Shown here in pieces: positions 1 to 6,225 of a stretch of DNA of 23,050 nucleotides. Each line of letters begins with the position of its first letter. The first letter of the stretch is position 1. The notes beneath the pieces are model-generated. The model did not search any database and was not told the DNA's origin. It saw only the letters and a list, made by a program, of their open reading frames with translations. Source of the stretch: CAWUKT01 sp041565275 (GTDB lineage Bacteria > Bacteroidota > Bacteroidia > J057 > JADKCL01). The translations under genes and the position numbers were made by a program. The stretch spans positions 1-23,050 of the forward strand of contig JBFGVE010000035.1 of assembly GCA_041565275.1 (NCBI GenBank), read 5' to 3'.

Positions 1-46
1 GGTCTGTTCCTTTCGGCTATCCCCAAACAACCAAGTTGTAGTGATC

Positions 47-871
47 ATGATCAAAGAGCTTTTTTTGTGTGTTGCTTTTGTCGTTTCTACATTGGGTTTT
101 GTGAAGGCACAGCAATCTAACCTAGTTGTATTTTCAGATACTGACCAGTCATTTAGCTTGCTGCTAAATGGCAAAAGGGTTAATCAATTGCCAAATCAGA
201 ACCTAAAGGTTACCGGGCTGTATCCAGGCTGGTATAACCTTCGCCTGGTTTTCACCAATCCCAATATTCCTCAGATGGAGACGGGTTTGGCTTTTGAGCC
301 GGGTCGAGAGGTCACTTATGCCGTGGTTAGGGACGCTGCCGGAAAACACACCCTCATATTTGTAAATGAATATACACTCGGCTATAGTCCGTTTCCCCGA
401 GGGCATCAATTTGTCGTCGGTTACGATGGACCGGTGAATGCCGATGAAGTTCCGATCATTTCAACTACCCAAACCACCACTACAATTACTACCACTGACC
501 CCAACATGGTGTTCACCTATCCCATTGATCCGGTTTTACCACCCGATCCACTACCAGGGTACAGTGGTGAAATGGGTTGCCAAAACGTAATGGATGAGCA
601 GGCCTTTAGCGAAGCGAGATCAAGTATTTCCTCGAAATCGTTTTCCAGTTCTAAGATGGCTGTAGCGAAGCAGATCACTCGTTCTGGTTGCCTTTTGAGC
701 AGACAGGTACGAGAGATAATGAAACTTTTTGATTATGAAACAGACCGTTTGAACTATGCAAAGTTCGCTTACGATTATACCTATGACCAAGGGAATTATT
801 ACAAAGTCAACGATGCATTCGAATTTGAGTCAAGCATCCGTAGCCTGGAAGAATTTCTGTATAGTCGTTGA
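47..871 (+). CDS. Secreted DUF4476-domain protein
   Basis: The 274-residue product begins with a signal peptide: a short charged start, a hydrophobic stretch of about 16 residues, and a likely cut after Val-Lys-Ala, leaving Gln-Gln as the new N-terminus. It should therefore be exported. The middle is a beta-rich region followed by a Thr-rich and Pro-rich linker at about residues 140-172. The last 95 residues match the DUF4476 pattern: a Phe/Ser-Lys pair in a helix (SFSSSKMAVAKQI), then IMKLFDYETDRLNYAKFAYD, then YYKVNDAFEFESSI. DUF4476 is found in many Bacteroidota secreted proteins and its biochemical role is not known to me. I chose the ATG at 47; a GTG two codons upstream at 41 is in frame but less likely. 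No Shine-Dalgarno is visible. Only 46 bases precede it, so its promoter is probably outside the window. Confidence 0.85.
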   Translation: MIKELFLCVAFVVSTLGFVKAQQSNLVVFSDTDQSFSLLLNGKRVNQLPNQNLKVTGLYPGWYNLRLVFTNPNIPQMETGLAFEPGREVTYAVVRDAAGKHTLIFVNEYTLGYSPFPRGHQFVVGYDGPVNADEVPIISTTQTTTTITTTDPNMVFTYPIDPVLPPDPLPGYSGEMGCQNVMDEQAFSEARSSISSKSFSSSKMAVAKQITRSGCLLSRQVREIMKLFDYETDRLNYAKFAYDYTYDQGNYYKVNDAFEFESSIRSLEEFLYSR

Positions 872-998
872 TATCTGGCTTTTTCTGGCACATGTAGGAA
901 GAAATATAAACGACGGTTCCACACCGGAACAGCTGGCGTTTTTTACAGGGCTGATGAAGTCCCCCTGTGGATTAAAGGTTGATAGTGCCGATTCATAA
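872..998 (+). other. Unassigned stretch after the DUF4476 gene, possible gene relic
   Basis: In the third plus frame this stretch reads as an uninterrupted peptide ending at a TAA at 996-998, with a protein-like segment (STPEQLAFFTGLMKSP). It has no start codon of its own outside the DUF4476 gene and I do not recognise the family. It may be the 3' remnant of a lost gene, or chance. It lies between the DUF4476 gene and the minus-strand metallopeptidase relic. Confidence 0.25.
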
Positions 999-1348
999 TT
1001 TAAAGAAGTGTTTGCATGAGAACTTTGGGTTCTCGTGATCCCAGAGTGGATATTACCACTGGGGTCTTGGGTCGCGAGGCAGAATTGAATATTGGTATTG
1101 GCAGCAACATTTTGGAAAGTAGTAGGAGTATTGCCCGTATCAGAGTTTGTTCTACTAAAGTTTTCATTCAATACATCGATCGATCTTGTTTACATTTCTC
1201 CTATAGCACATGTGCGGTGGGAGGGAATCTGGTCAGATGTGTCGTGAAGATCGTGGTCAGGCGTTACAATATTTTTTTGGCAAATACATGATGCTTGATC
1301 GTTATAGTTATGATCAGGCTGAACGCTAAAACTATATTTTTTGCTCAT
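988..1348 (-). pseudogene. Decayed M43 (pappalysin-like) metallopeptidase fragment
   Basis: On the minus strand an ATG at 1348 opens a 52-codon reading frame that stops at TAA (1192-1190). Its last residues (SHRTCAIGEM) resemble the Arg-x-Cys box found near the N-terminus of Bacteroidota M43 peptidases. Directly after the stop, in the same frame, the sequence continues as SIDVLNENFSRTNSD, then TNIQFCLATQDPSGN and GITRTQSSHAN, which is the typical core of the pappalysin propeptide/early catalytic region. About 80 residues that normally lie between the two parts are absent. The HExxHxxGxxH zinc site and everything after it are also missing, since similarity fades near position 1000. The reading is therefore a gene with an internal deletion, a stop and a lost 3' half. 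No promoter is seen for it. The family assignment comes from recognised sequence pattern, not from a search. Confidence 0.7.
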
Positions 1349-1407
1349 ATCCTTGATTTATTTAAGCGTAAGGACATTAAAAAGTTGGAAGCATTACTTT
1401 TTAGCTT

Positions 1408-1437
1408 TTGAAAATGTATTAGAAATATCTACCTTTG
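1408..1437 (+). promoter_or_regulatory. Bacteroidota-type promoter of the tRNA-tuf-rpoBC operon
   Basis: A TTG at 1408-1410 is followed after 19 bases by TACCTTTG at 1430-1437. This fits the Bacteroidota sigma-A consensus, TTG at -33 and TAnnTTTG at -7. Transcription would start near 1443-1445, about 80 bases before tRNA-Tyr. It is the only consensus promoter I see ahead of the long plus-strand cluster, so it probably drives at least the tRNA and tuf part. Confidence 0.75.
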
Positions 1438-1523
1438 CAACTCGTTCGAAAAATGGGATAGAGGTACGTTATTTGAAAACAAGATTCCTATCGATACATA
1501 AATATAGGAAACTTTATAGAAAG

Positions 1524-1605
1524 GGGGAGATACCGAAGCGGTTAAACGGGGCAGACTGTAAATCTGTTGGCTACGCCTACGTAGGTTCGAATCCTGCTCT
1601 CCCCA
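1524..1605 (+). tRNA. tRNA-Tyr (anticodon GTA)
   Basis: The acceptor strands GGGGAGA (1524-1530) and TCTCCCC (1598-1604) pair fully, with A1605 as discriminator. The anticodon stem GCAGA/TCTGT encloses the loop CTGTAAA, giving GTA at 1558-1560. A long variable arm makes it a class II tRNA, as expected for bacterial tRNA-Tyr. The T-loop GGTTCGAATCC is standard. The 3' CCA is not encoded. It is the first gene of the operon. Confidence 0.96.
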
Positions 1606-1621
1606 CTTTTTAGAACCATTG

Positions 1622-1642
1622 GCAACGTGATATCCATGTTGC
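1622..1642 (+). other. Small hairpin in the tRNA-Tyr/tRNA-Gly spacer
   Basis: GCAACGTG and CATGTTGC can pair over 8 positions, including one G-U, around the loop ATATC. There is no U-tract, so it is not a terminator. It could mark a processing point between the two tRNAs. It may also be chance. Confidence 0.35.
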
Positions 1643-1648
1643 TTAACT

Positions 1649-1721
1649 GCGGGAGTAGCTCAGTTGGTAGAGCATCAGCCTTCCAAGCTGAGGGTCGCGG
1701 GTTCGAATCTCGTCTCCCGCT
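1649..1721 (+). tRNA. tRNA-Gly (anticodon TCC)
   Basis: The acceptor strands GCGGGAG (1649-1655) and CTCCCGC (1714-1720) pair fully, with T1721 as discriminator. The anticodon stem TCAGC/GCTGA holds the loop CTTCCAA, giving TCC at 1682-1684. The D-arm and T-arm are standard and the length is 73 bases. CCA is not encoded. Its D-arm half is identical to that of tRNA-Trp at 3104. Confidence 0.96.
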
Positions 1722-1731
1722 CTGAAGAGGT

Positions 1732-1804
<73 letters not shown>

Positions 1805-1844
1805 CTGGATCTGAAATTAATTCGTTGAAATATTCTGAAGAAAA

Positions 1845-3041
1845 ATGGCGAAAGAAACATTTGTACGTAATAAGCCCCACGTCAACATAGGAACCATCGG
1901 TCACGTTGACCACGGCAAGACCACGCTGACTGCAGCTATCACGAAAGTATTGTCGAAGAGTGGAAACAGTAAGGTTCGTGATTTCTCCTCCATAGACAAT
2001 GCTCCTGAGGAGAAAGAACGTGGTATCACTATTAATACTTCTCACGTCGAGTACGAGACATCGTCCCGTCATTATGCTCACGTTGATTGCCCCGGACACG
2101 CTGACTATGTTAAGAACATGATCACGGGTGCAGCTCAAATGGACGGTGCTATTTTGGTTGTTGCTGCGACTGACGGTCCAATGCCCCAAACGCGTGAGCA
2201 CATCCTATTGGCTCGCCAGGTAGGGGTTCCTGCAATCGTGGTCTTCATGAATAAGGTTGATCTTGTCGACGACGAAGAATTGCTTGAACTGGTCGAAATG
2301 GAGATTCAAGAACTCCTTTCATCTTATGATTTCCCTGGGGATGATACTCCGATTATCAAAGGATCTGCTTTGGGTGCATTGAATGGTGAACCTGAGTGGG
2401 AAGAAAAGGTCCAGGAGCTGATGGATGCTGTTGATAGCTTTGTTCCGGAGCCGGAGCGAGATATCGATAAACCCTTCCTCATGCCCGTTGAAGATGTCTT
2501 TTCCATCACTGGTCGCGGTACTGTTGCAACTGGCCGTATAGAGCGCGGTGTGATCAACACTGGTGATCCAGTACAGATCATCGGTCTTCGAGACAAAGAT
2601 GAGAAACCTCTGACTTCTACCATTACTGGCGTTGAAATGTTCCGTAAGATCCTTGACCGAGGGGAAGCTGGTGACAATACCGGTCTGCTCCTTCGCGGTA
2701 TTGAGAAGGAAGCAATTAAGCGCGGTATGGTTATCATAAAGCCTGGTTCGGTCACTCCACACACCAAGTTTATGGCAGAAGTTTACATTCTCTCTAAAGA
2801 AGAGGGTGGCCGTCACACTCCGTTTTTCAAAAATTACCGTCCGCAATTCTATTTCCGTACAACCGATGTTACTGGTATTGTTACGCTTCAGGAAGGTGTA
2901 GATATGGTAATGCCTGGTGATAACGTTACCATTGAGGTTGAGTTGATTTACCCGATTGCAATGGAAAAAGGTCTCCGCTTTGCAATTCGGGAAGGTGGCC
3001 GTACTGTGGGCGCAGGTCAGGTAACTGAAATTCTTGAATAG
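1845..3041 (+). CDS. tuf: Elongation factor Tu
   Basis: EF-Tu is the GTPase that carries aminoacyl-tRNA to the ribosomal A site. The 398-residue length is normal for the family. The GTP-binding motifs are all present: GHVDHGKT at residues 19-26, the switch I region ending in RGITI at about 59-63, DCPGH at 81-85, NKVD at 136-139 and a SAL motif near 175. Domains 2 and 3 follow, with the conserved RGEAGDNTG and the C-terminal GRTVGAGQV segment. The start ATG at 1845 gives the standard MAKETF N-terminus and sits behind an A-rich leader without a Shine-Dalgarno, as is usual in Bacteroidota. It lies within the tRNA cluster and is probably cotranscribed with tRNA-Tyr, -Gly and -Thr upstream and tRNA-Trp downstream. 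Confidence 0.99.
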   Translation: MAKETFVRNKPHVNIGTIGHVDHGKTTLTAAITKVLSKSGNSKVRDFSSIDNAPEEKERGITINTSHVEYETSSRHYAHVDCPGHADYVKNMITGAAQMDGAILVVAATDGPMPQTREHILLARQVGVPAIVVFMNKVDLVDDEELLELVEMEIQELLSSYDFPGDDTPIIKGSALGALNGEPEWEEKVQELMDAVDSFVPEPERDIDKPFLMPVEDVFSITGRGTVATGRIERGVINTGDPVQIIGLRDKDEKPLTSTITGVEMFRKILDRGEAGDNTGLLLRGIEKEAIKRGMVIIKPGSVTPHTKFMAEVYILSKEEGGRHTPFFKNYRPQFYFRTTDVTGIVTLQEGVDMVMPGDNVTIEVELIYPIAMEKGLRFAIREGGRTVGAGQVTEILE

Positions 3042-3053
3042 ACACATATTAAA

Positions 3054-3082
3054 CTCCCGGACAGTAAAAGACTGTCCGGGAG
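3054..3082 (+). promoter_or_regulatory. Perfect 12-bp hairpin between tuf and tRNA-Trp
   Basis: CTCCCGGACAGT (3054-3065) and ACTGTCCGGGAG (3071-3082) pair perfectly around the loop AAAAG. The hairpin starts 12 bases after the tuf stop codon. No run of T follows, so it is not a standard intrinsic terminator. It could protect the tuf mRNA 3' end, mark a cut before tRNA-Trp, or weaken read-through into secE. Confidence 0.65.
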
Positions 3083-3103
3083 CCTAGCATTTACAGAGTC
3101 TAT

Positions 3104-3176
3104 ACGGGAGTAGCTCAGTTGGTAGAGCAACGGTCTCCAAAACCGTAGGCCGAGGGTTCGAGCCCTTCCTCCCGTG
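3104..3176 (+). tRNA. tRNA-Trp (anticodon CCA)
   Basis: The acceptor strands ACGGGAG (3104-3110) and CTCCCGT (3169-3175) pair fully, with G3176 as discriminator. The anticodon stem ACGGT/ACCGT holds the loop CTCCAAA, giving CCA at 3137-3139. It lies between tuf and secE, the position typical of this cluster in many bacteria. CCA is not encoded at the 3' end. Confidence 0.96.
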
Positions 3177-3193
3177 CTAAAGACAACATCCGA

Positions 3194-3388
3194 ATGAATA
3201 AGTTAAAAGCTTGGTTCTCTACGTACTCTGACGAATTGCTCTATAAAGTGCAGTGGCCGTCGATCCCTGAGTTGCAAAGCAGTACCGTAACTGTACTGGT
3301 AGCTTCCCTGCTTATTGCTCTGGCGATCTTTTTAATGGACTTTGTTTCGAGTAATGTATTGGACCTTTTGTACGGTTTGTTCCGTTAA
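3194..3388 (+). CDS. secE: Preprotein translocase subunit SecE
   Basis: The 64-residue protein is the short, single-span form of SecE, which clamps SecY in the inner-membrane translocon. A cytoplasmic amphipathic part (about residues 1-28) carries the conserved segment ELLYKVQWPSIPEL. One hydrophobic membrane segment follows at about residues 31-52. The start ATG lies 17 bases after tRNA-Trp and no Shine-Dalgarno is visible. nusG follows after 17 bases, the secE-nusG order seen in most bacteria, so the two are almost certainly cotranscribed. Confidence 0.95.
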   Translation: MNKLKAWFSTYSDELLYKVQWPSIPELQSSTVTVLVASLLIALAIFLMDFVSSNVLDLLYGLFR

Positions 3389-3405
3389 TTTACAGGCTTA
3401 ATAAG

Positions 3406-3948
3406 ATGGGAAAGCATTGGTATGTCGTGAGAGCTGTAAGTGGCCAGGAAAAAAAGGTCAAGCAATATATTGAGTCTGAGATTGACAGATTGAAACTGGA
3501 GGATGTGGTTTCCCAGGTCTTGATCCCGACTGAGAAGGTTTTCGAAATGCGGAATGGAAAAAAGAAGATTCGGGAAAGGAGTTTCCTTCCCGGTTATGTT
3601 CTTTTGGAAGCGGAGTTAAAGGGAGAAGTTATACAGACAATCAAAGATGTTCCCGGAGTAATTGGGTTCTTAGGAACTGGAAAAGGGAAAGAACCTGTGC
3701 CTCTTAGGCAATCTGAGATTGATAAGATTCTGGGAAAAGTTGACGAAATGAAGGACATGGGAGAAATTCCAGAGGATCCTTTCACCGTTGGCGAGCCGGT
3801 AAAAGTTATGGCAGGACCTTTCAATGGTTTTAGCGGAACCGTAGAAGAAATTTACGAAGACAAAAAGAAGCTAAAAGTTATGGTGAAGATCTTTGGACGT
3901 AATACACCGGTAGAATTGAATTATTTCCAAGTAGAGAAGGAATTCTGA
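3406..3948 (+). CDS. nusG: Transcription termination/antitermination factor NusG
   Basis: NusG binds the RNA polymerase clamp and modulates pausing, Rho termination and coupling with the ribosome. The 180-residue product has the normal length. The NGN domain covers about residues 4-110 (WYVVRAVSGQEKKV, then the conserved FLPGYVLLEA segment). A KOW domain follows at about 126-150, with VKVMAGPFNGFSGTVEEI. It lies between secE and rplK, and its stop is 4 bases before the rplK start. It has no inserted domain and is not the UpxY/RfaH-type paralog found in Bacteroides capsule loci. Confidence 0.97.
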   Translation: MGKHWYVVRAVSGQEKKVKQYIESEIDRLKLEDVVSQVLIPTEKVFEMRNGKKKIRERSFLPGYVLLEAELKGEVIQTIKDVPGVIGFLGTGKGKEPVPLRQSEIDKILGKVDEMKDMGEIPEDPFTVGEPVKVMAGPFNGFSGTVEEIYEDKKKLKVMVKIFGRNTPVELNYFQVEKEF

Positions 3949-3952
3949 TCTT

Positions 3953-4405
3953 ATGGCAAAGACGATAGAAACTTATATTAAACTGCAGATAAAGGGAGGA
4001 CAAGCGAATCCCTCCCCTCCTGTGGGTCCTGCTTTAGGCTCTAAAGGCTTGAACATTATGGACTTTTGTAAGCAGTTTAATGGAAGAACTCAAGAAAAGG
4101 TGGGCCAGGTGCTTCCGGTTGTGATCACCGTCTATTCTGATAAGTCTTTTGACTTCGTCATTAAAACCCCACCTGCAGCAGTTCTTTTATTGAAAGCAGC
4201 AAATCTCAAGAAGGGATCTCCTGAGTCCAATCGCAAAAAGGTTGGAAAGGTTAGCTGGGAGCAAATAAGAGAAATTGCTGAGACAAAAATGCCTGATTTA
4301 AATGCATTTTCGGTTGAAAGCGCCATGAAGATGGTAGCAGGAACTGCAAGGAGTATGGGCATAACTGTAAATGGTACCGCTCCATGGAATTTGGAGTCCA
4401 ACTAA
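3953..4405 (+). CDS. rplK: Large ribosomal subunit protein L11
   Basis: L11 forms the GTPase-associated centre of the 50S subunit with L10, L12 and 23S rRNA, and is needed for stringent-response sensing of uncharged tRNA. The 150-residue product has the proline-rich N-terminal loop PSPPVGPALG, the site linked to thiostrepton action, and the C-terminal rRNA-binding helix region with AGTARSMGI. The length is a few residues above the typical 141-147 because of an extended C-terminal tail. It is separated from nusG by 4 bases and from rplA by 6 bases. Confidence 0.97.
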   Translation: MAKTIETYIKLQIKGGQANPSPPVGPALGSKGLNIMDFCKQFNGRTQEKVGQVLPVVITVYSDKSFDFVIKTPPAAVLLLKAANLKKGSPESNRKKVGKVSWEQIREIAETKMPDLNAFSVESAMKMVAGTARSMGITVNGTAPWNLESN

Positions 4406-4411
4406 TTGATT

Positions 4412-5107
4412 ATGGCTAGGATTTCAAAAAAGCATAAGAAAGCATTAGAAGGTATTGACCACACTAAGGAGTATCCTATTAGTGAGGCCTCTGCACTCAT
4501 CAAGGACCTAGCCTATACTAGGTTCGATTCATCGGTTGAACTTCATGTACGACTGGGAGTTGATCCACGTCAGGCCAATCAAATGGTCCGAGGGGTTGCG
4601 ACCCTGCCACATGGAACTGGTAAAAGTGTTCGGGTTTTGGTCTTGACCACCCCGGACAAAGAACAAGAAGCAAAAGACGCAGGTGCCGATCATGTGGGTT
4701 TGGATGATTACATCCAGCAGATTTCCAATGGCTGGACCGACGTTGATATTATTATTTGCTCACCCAACGTTATGGGTAAGGTTGGACGCTTGGGCCGCAT
4801 ACTTGGCCCCCGCGGCCTTATGCCAAACCCAAAGAGTGGAACTGTGACCATGGATATAGGTAAGGCTGTGAACGAAGTCAAGGCTGGTAAGATCGATTTC
4901 AGAGTTGATAAGACAGGAATCATTCATGTTGCAATCGGTAAAGTATCGTTTACTGCTGAGCAGATTGCCGAAAATGTAACAGAACTTTCTCAGGTACTTG
5001 CCAAGCTAAAGCCTGTCGCCTCAAAAGGGACTTATTTTAAGTCAATTTATTTGAGCAGCACGATGGGTCCTGGTATTCGTATTGATAAAAATTCAGTAGG
5101 AGTATAA
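4412..5107 (+). CDS. rplA: Large ribosomal subunit protein L1
   Basis: L1 forms the mobile stalk next to the ribosomal E site and in many bacteria represses its own operon by binding its mRNA. The 231-residue product carries the L1 signature VGRLGRILGPRGLMPNPKSG, followed by the FRVDKTGIIHVAIGKVSF segment. I set the start at the ATG at 4412; a TTG at 4406 is in frame, but the ATG gives the usual MARISKK start. No L1-binding leader could be identified with confidence. The last codons overlap the Shine-Dalgarno of rplJ. Confidence 0.97.
   Translation: MARISKKHKKALEGIDHTKEYPISEASALIKDLAYTRFDSSVELHVRLGVDPRQANQMVRGVATLPHGTGKSVRVLVLTTPDKEQEAKDAGADHVGLDDYIQQISNGWTDVDIIICSPNVMGKVGRLGRILGPRGLMPNPKSGTVTMDIGKAVNEVKAGKIDFRVDKTGIIHVAIGKVSFTAEQIAENVTELSQVLAKLKPVASKGTYFKSIYLSSTMGPGIRIDKNSVGV
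5098..5102 (+). promoter_or_regulatory. Shine-Dalgarno of rplJ
   Basis: AGGAG lies 7 bases before the rplJ ATG and inside the last codons of rplA. Such a site is uncommon in this neighbourhood and in Bacteroidota generally, and it suggests that rplJ translation is coupled to rplA. Confidence 0.55.
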
Positions 5108-5109
5108 TT

Positions 5110-5640
5110 ATGACGAGAGAAGAAAAAATTGCAGTTGTTCATGAGCTGGGTGTGACACTCTCTGAAGCCCCTAATATCTACATAGTAGATGGTGGTGGAT
5201 TGAATGTCGAGCAGGTAAACAATCTGCGGAGACTCTGTTCTGAGGCTGGGGTAAAACTTCAGATTGTAAAGAATACCCTGCTGAAAAAAGCTTTGGACAA
5301 CGCTGAAGGAGACTATGACGAGTTATATGGAACCTTGAAGCAGCAATCTGCTGTATTCTTTACCGGTGAGGATAGCCCTAATTCTCCCGCAGGAATCATT
5401 AAAACTTTTCAAAAATCTAATCCGAATGTTCCCAAGCTGAAGTCAGCATATGTAGGTGCTGCTGTTTTCATTGGAGAAGACCAGTTGGATACATTGGCCA
5501 AGTTGAAGTCCAAAAACGAATTAATTGGCGAGATCATCAGTCTTTTACAAAGCCCTGCGAAAAATGTGCTAGGTGCATTGCAGTCTGCTGGTCAAACCTT
5601 GGCAGGTATTATCAAAACCCTGCAAGAGAGAGAAGCATAA
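5110..5640 (+). CDS. rplJ: Large ribosomal subunit protein L10
   Basis: L10 anchors the L7/L12 dimers to the 23S rRNA at the stalk base. The 176-residue protein has the rRNA-binding N-terminal domain with the conserved LRRLCSEAGVKLQIVKNTLLKKAL segment, here split over about residues 38-62. A C-terminal helical part (about 140-176) is the expected docking site for L12 dimers. The length is slightly above the E. coli protein, as usual for Bacteroidota. It starts 2 bases after the rplA stop and precedes rplL by 57 bases. In E. coli the L10-L12 complex represses this mRNA; I could not confirm the equivalent leader here. Confidence 0.97.
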   Translation: MTREEKIAVVHELGVTLSEAPNIYIVDGGGLNVEQVNNLRRLCSEAGVKLQIVKNTLLKKALDNAEGDYDELYGTLKQQSAVFFTGEDSPNSPAGIIKTFQKSNPNVPKLKSAYVGAAVFIGEDQLDTLAKLKSKNELIGEIISLLQSPAKNVLGALQSAGQTLAGIIKTLQEREA

Positions 5641-5697
5641 ATTTGGCTGTTACTCACTCATTCTATAGATATTTCACTTCCTAATCGAGTAAAAAAA

Positions 5698-6087
5698 ATG
5701 GCAGATCTTAAAGAATTTGCGGAACAATTAGTAAACCTTACTGTAAAAGAGGTTAACGAACTTGCAACCATATTAAAAGATGAATACGGCATTGAGCCTG
5801 CTGCTGCTGCTGTAGTGGCAGCTCCCGGTGGCGGCGACGGCGACGGTGGTGGTGGTTCTTCAGCTGAGCCCACTATCTTCGATGTCATCCTCAAAAGCCC
5901 TGGTGGAGCTAAACTCAATGTTGTTAAAGCAGTTAAGTCCCTTACCGGACTCGGCTTGAAAGAAGCTAAGGCTGTTGTTGATAGCGCTCCAAGTCCTGTG
6001 AAGGAAGGGGTTGAAAAAGACGAAGCAGAAGCTATCAAGGCCCAGCTAGAAGAGGCTGGCGCTGAAGTAGAACTTGTAGGTAAGTAG
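5698..6087 (+). CDS. rplL: Large ribosomal subunit protein L7/L12
   Basis: L7/L12 forms the flexible stalk that recruits translation GTPases. The 129-residue protein has the N-terminal dimerisation domain (about 1-32), a hinge (about 33-58) and the C-terminal factor-binding domain (about 59-129). The last domain includes the conserved LNVVKAVKSLTGLGLKEAK and ends in the usual EEAGAEVEL pattern. The hinge is unusual: after an Ala-rich run it holds a Gly/Asp tract (PGGGDGDGGGGSS) where most family members have Ala, Val and Glu. The start follows a run of eight A, the A-rich type of Bacteroidota leader. It lies between rplJ and rpoB, with a strong hairpin in the downstream gap. Confidence 0.98.
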   Translation: MADLKEFAEQLVNLTVKEVNELATILKDEYGIEPAAAAVVAAPGGGDGDGGGGSSAEPTIFDVILKSPGGAKLNVVKAVKSLTGLGLKEAKAVVDSAPSPVKEGVEKDEAEAIKAQLEEAGAEVELVGK

Positions 6088-6118
6088 GCGTCTGCTTGAA
6101 TGCAGCCATACCTGCTTG

Positions 6119-6164
6119 GAACACCCGGTAGACCTGGTTCAAATAATCAGGTCTATCGGTGTTT
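6119..6164 (+). promoter_or_regulatory. Long hairpin between rplL and rpoB, possible attenuator
   Basis: The arms at 6120-6136 and 6148-6163 (AACACC, a small bulge, then TAGACCTG against CAGGTCTA and GGTGTT) pair over about 16 positions. The outer G-U and the inner GTT/AAT can add further pairs. No U-tract follows. In E. coli the same gap holds a partial terminator and an RNase III cut site that set the ratio of ribosomal proteins to RNA polymerase. A similar role here is inferred from position only. Confidence 0.6.
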
Positions 6165-6225
6165 GCATACTGTCGAGTTTCTAAAATTCGTTTCTTAGTT
6201 TTTTCATACCCTAATTTTCTGGACA

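Noticed and set aside
1341..1613. Plus-strand open frame of 90 codons across the promoter and tRNA-Tyr
   Set aside because: It runs through the promoter and the tRNA gene, so it cannot be a real coding region.
2319..3047. Long minus-strand open frames opposite tuf
   Set aside because: They lie antisense to a highly conserved gene, show no recognisable protein pattern and have no start signals; a product of codon bias in tuf.
3054..3082. Hairpin after tuf as an intrinsic terminator
   Set aside because: No run of T follows and the operon genes tRNA-Trp and secE lie directly downstream; kept as a hairpin of unknown role instead.
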